NCBI GenBank assembly: GCA_949592205.1
Contig: CATIUR010000003.1
Location: 141,585,259 to 141,649,258 of the forward strand
Length of the DNA stretch: 64,000 nt
Reading direction: 5' to 3'
From: Helichrysum umbraculigerum
Lineage: Eukaryota > Streptophyta > Magnoliopsida > Asterales > Asteraceae
Made by a program: the position numbers and the translations under genes. Below, piece by piece: positions 62,406 through 64,000 of the stretch (position 1 is the first letter of the stretch; the number at the start of each line of letters is the position of its first letter). The notes below the pieces were generated by a model. The model was not told the origin of the DNA. It made no database searches and worked only from the letters and a program-made list of their open reading frames with translations.

Positions 62406-64000
62406 CTAGCCCTCAATATGAATCTCAAACTCACCATCAGAACTCTTACAGCTAGTACTAACTTCATCAACATCATAACAAAGCAAAAGATCTTTAGTAC
62501 TCAAAGGCAAACTAGCAGAAAAACTAACTCTTGGTTTAACCATTGGCACCACAACCGTATCGTCTGCCTCCCGGTTCAAGATTTGCAGAACCCGGCTCAT
62601 CGATGGCCTCATTTCGCTTCTAGTGTTCACACAGCTCAACCCAACCATCAACAACCTCTTTGCTTCATCCTCAACAAACTCCCCATTTAGCCTTTCATCA
62701 ATTGCATCCACTATCTCATCATTTGCATATAACCCCCAAACCCAATCCACCAAGTTCACCATATTCTGACCCCCGGGTTCCTTATCGATCGGTCGTCTAC
62801 CACAACAAACTTCCAACACCAAGACCCCATAACTATACACATCGGTTTTATCGGTTGCTTTACCATAATGTAGATACTCAGGAGCCAAATAGCCCGCAGT
62901 CCCAGCTGTTAGAGTTGAAATCGGGCTCTTGTTATGATCAATCAAACGGGCCAGCCCGAAATCACCTAACCGTGCATTGAAATTCACATCTAACATTACA
63001 TTACTTGACTTAATGTCTCTATGGATTACTAACTTATCACATTCTTGATGAAGATAAGCTAAAACCGAAGCTAACCCGATAGCTATCTTGTATCGATGGC
63101 TCAATGTTAAGAAGCCCGCAAGATCGGGATCTTGATACAACACTTTGTCGATTGACCTGTATGGCATTAGCTCGTAAACAAGCAATAATTCACCTTTTTC
63201 GAAACACCAACCAAGAAGCTGAATGAGATTCTTGTGTCGTAAACGTGCTATAACCGATAACTCAGCCAAGAACTCGTTTTTCGCTTCACTGGACCGCAAT
63301 GATCGTTTCACAGCTGCCATGGATCCGGACGGTAACAAGAACGCTTTATAAACCGTTCCGAATGCACCATGACCGATTACTCGAGTCGAATGGAAGTCAT
63401 TAGTAGCAATCTTGAGTTCTTTGTAGCTAAACTGTCTTGGCCTTCTTTGAAACTCAGCTTTTATATTCATTTCAGTTTTAACTTCATGCCATTTCTTAAC
63501 TGAAATAGTGAAATGTACCCGAAAAGCACTAGACCCGCGAACACAAATATCGGGCCCGAAACTTCAAGACCGAACCCGAGCTTTTTATGATACTTATGGT
63601 CACTAAAATATCCCTGAGCGCGAGCCCGCACAGGAACCGTGTGACTACTTACATTCAATGGATTATCACTTCTTGGATTAAATCTTTTGATCCCAAATGA
63701 TTTAAAGCTCCAACTTTCAATCAAATAACTATCTGTACTTCCTTCAGTCGAGCCCGAAAACCCCAGATACATATACTCGGTAAAATACTTCGAAAAATCG
63801 TTGTCTACAGTTAAAATCGGGTTATCGGGCTTTAAAAAGCCCGAACGGGTCAAGAACATTTTAAGACTTCTTAACTCATGAATATAATCAATCCAAGAAG
63901 TAAACGAACCCCCGGCCTTTAAATCGATCCCAGCCAACATACAATCGACACTTTCGATCGAATTCAAGCTATCAATATCCAACCCAGCATGGTTCCCATT
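62406..64000 (-). pseudogene. L-type lectin receptor kinase, probably clade VIII, partial and apparently frameshifted
   Basis: The gene enters from the right edge. From 64000 to 63467 the frame encodes the C-terminal half of a legume-lectin domain (NHAGLDIDSLNS, then YLGFSGSTEG and SWSFKSFG), a linker and a hydrophobic segment (about 63580-63515, SGPIFVFAGLVLFGYISLF). The kinase lies in another frame, 63470-62406, with GHGAFGTVYKA (ATP loop), VKR (Lys), HRDIKSSN (catalytic loop), DFGLAR and APEY, all intact. Upstream in the kinase frame the juxtamembrane codons read VKKWHEVK, as in relatives, so the two frames look like one protein split by a one-base loss in the T run matching 63502-63506 on the plus strand. 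This may be a true mutation or a sequencing error. The kinase would signal from a lectin ectodomain at the plasma membrane; clade VIII is judged from kinase motifs. No intron is needed. Confidence 0.85.

Noticed and set aside
62367..62980. Plus-strand ORFs opposite the receptor kinase
   Set aside because: Antisense to conserved kinase motifs; no protein family recognised.

Overview
The window is nuclear DNA from a flowering plant. It has spliced genes with GT-AG introns, plant-only gene families (NOI/RIN4-like, WEB, L-type lectin receptor kinase) and many LTR retrotransposons, MITE-like elements and a Helitron. Everything fits a eudicot. An asterid such as a composite is a guess from general character, not from a diagnostic marker.

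Positions 1-22.6 kb are a nest of mobile DNA. A short non-autonomous Helitron (392-836) is followed by a Ty3/gypsy chromovirus-type retrotransposon on the minus strand (904-22602, target duplication TGTCC). Its gag-pol is broken by one frameshift and one nonsense codon. Its left LTR was split by a much younger Ty3/gypsy insertion on the plus strand (2301-15498, target duplication AATTC). That inner insertion has three LTRs: a truncated LTR joined to a second half of pol, then a full LTR, an intact gag-pol with an extra coiled-coil ORF in its leader, and a third LTR. The two full inner LTRs differ at about 5 of 2576 positions by eye. The outer pair differs at about 20 sites plus a 22-base gap, so the insertion order agrees with the divergence.

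Positions 22.6-40.3 kb are gene space: a SEC14-like lipid-transfer gene (+, 11 exons), a sucrase/ferredoxin-like Fe-S protein gene (-, 5 exons), a WEB-family coiled-coil gene (-) and a very small NOI/RIN4-like gene (-, 3 exons, with a 6-base first coding exon). Between them lie small inverted-repeat elements.

Positions 40.3-44.7 kb are a second repeat block: a solo LTR with target duplication GAACC, an inverted-repeat element enclosing telomere-like repeats, and a hAT-like element with a perfect 8-base duplication. The hAT-like element sits inside a dispersed repeat that has another copy near 37.2 kb.

Positions 45.0-59.4 kb hold one very large gene (-), a HECT ubiquitin ligase of the UPL1/UPL2 type. 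I could assemble 16 coding exons giving 3633 residues with the reading phase kept throughout. After a tandemly duplicated non-coding segment (59.8-61.9 kb), the window ends inside an L-type lectin receptor kinase gene (-), probably clade VIII, which seems to carry a frameshift just after its membrane segment.

The host genes are unrelated single genes and do not form a pathway. The most unusual material is in the retrotransposons: the three-LTR structure with a patched junction, family-specific arrays of short palindromes inside all three LTR families, and an extra leader ORF with acceptor-like sites before both start codons.
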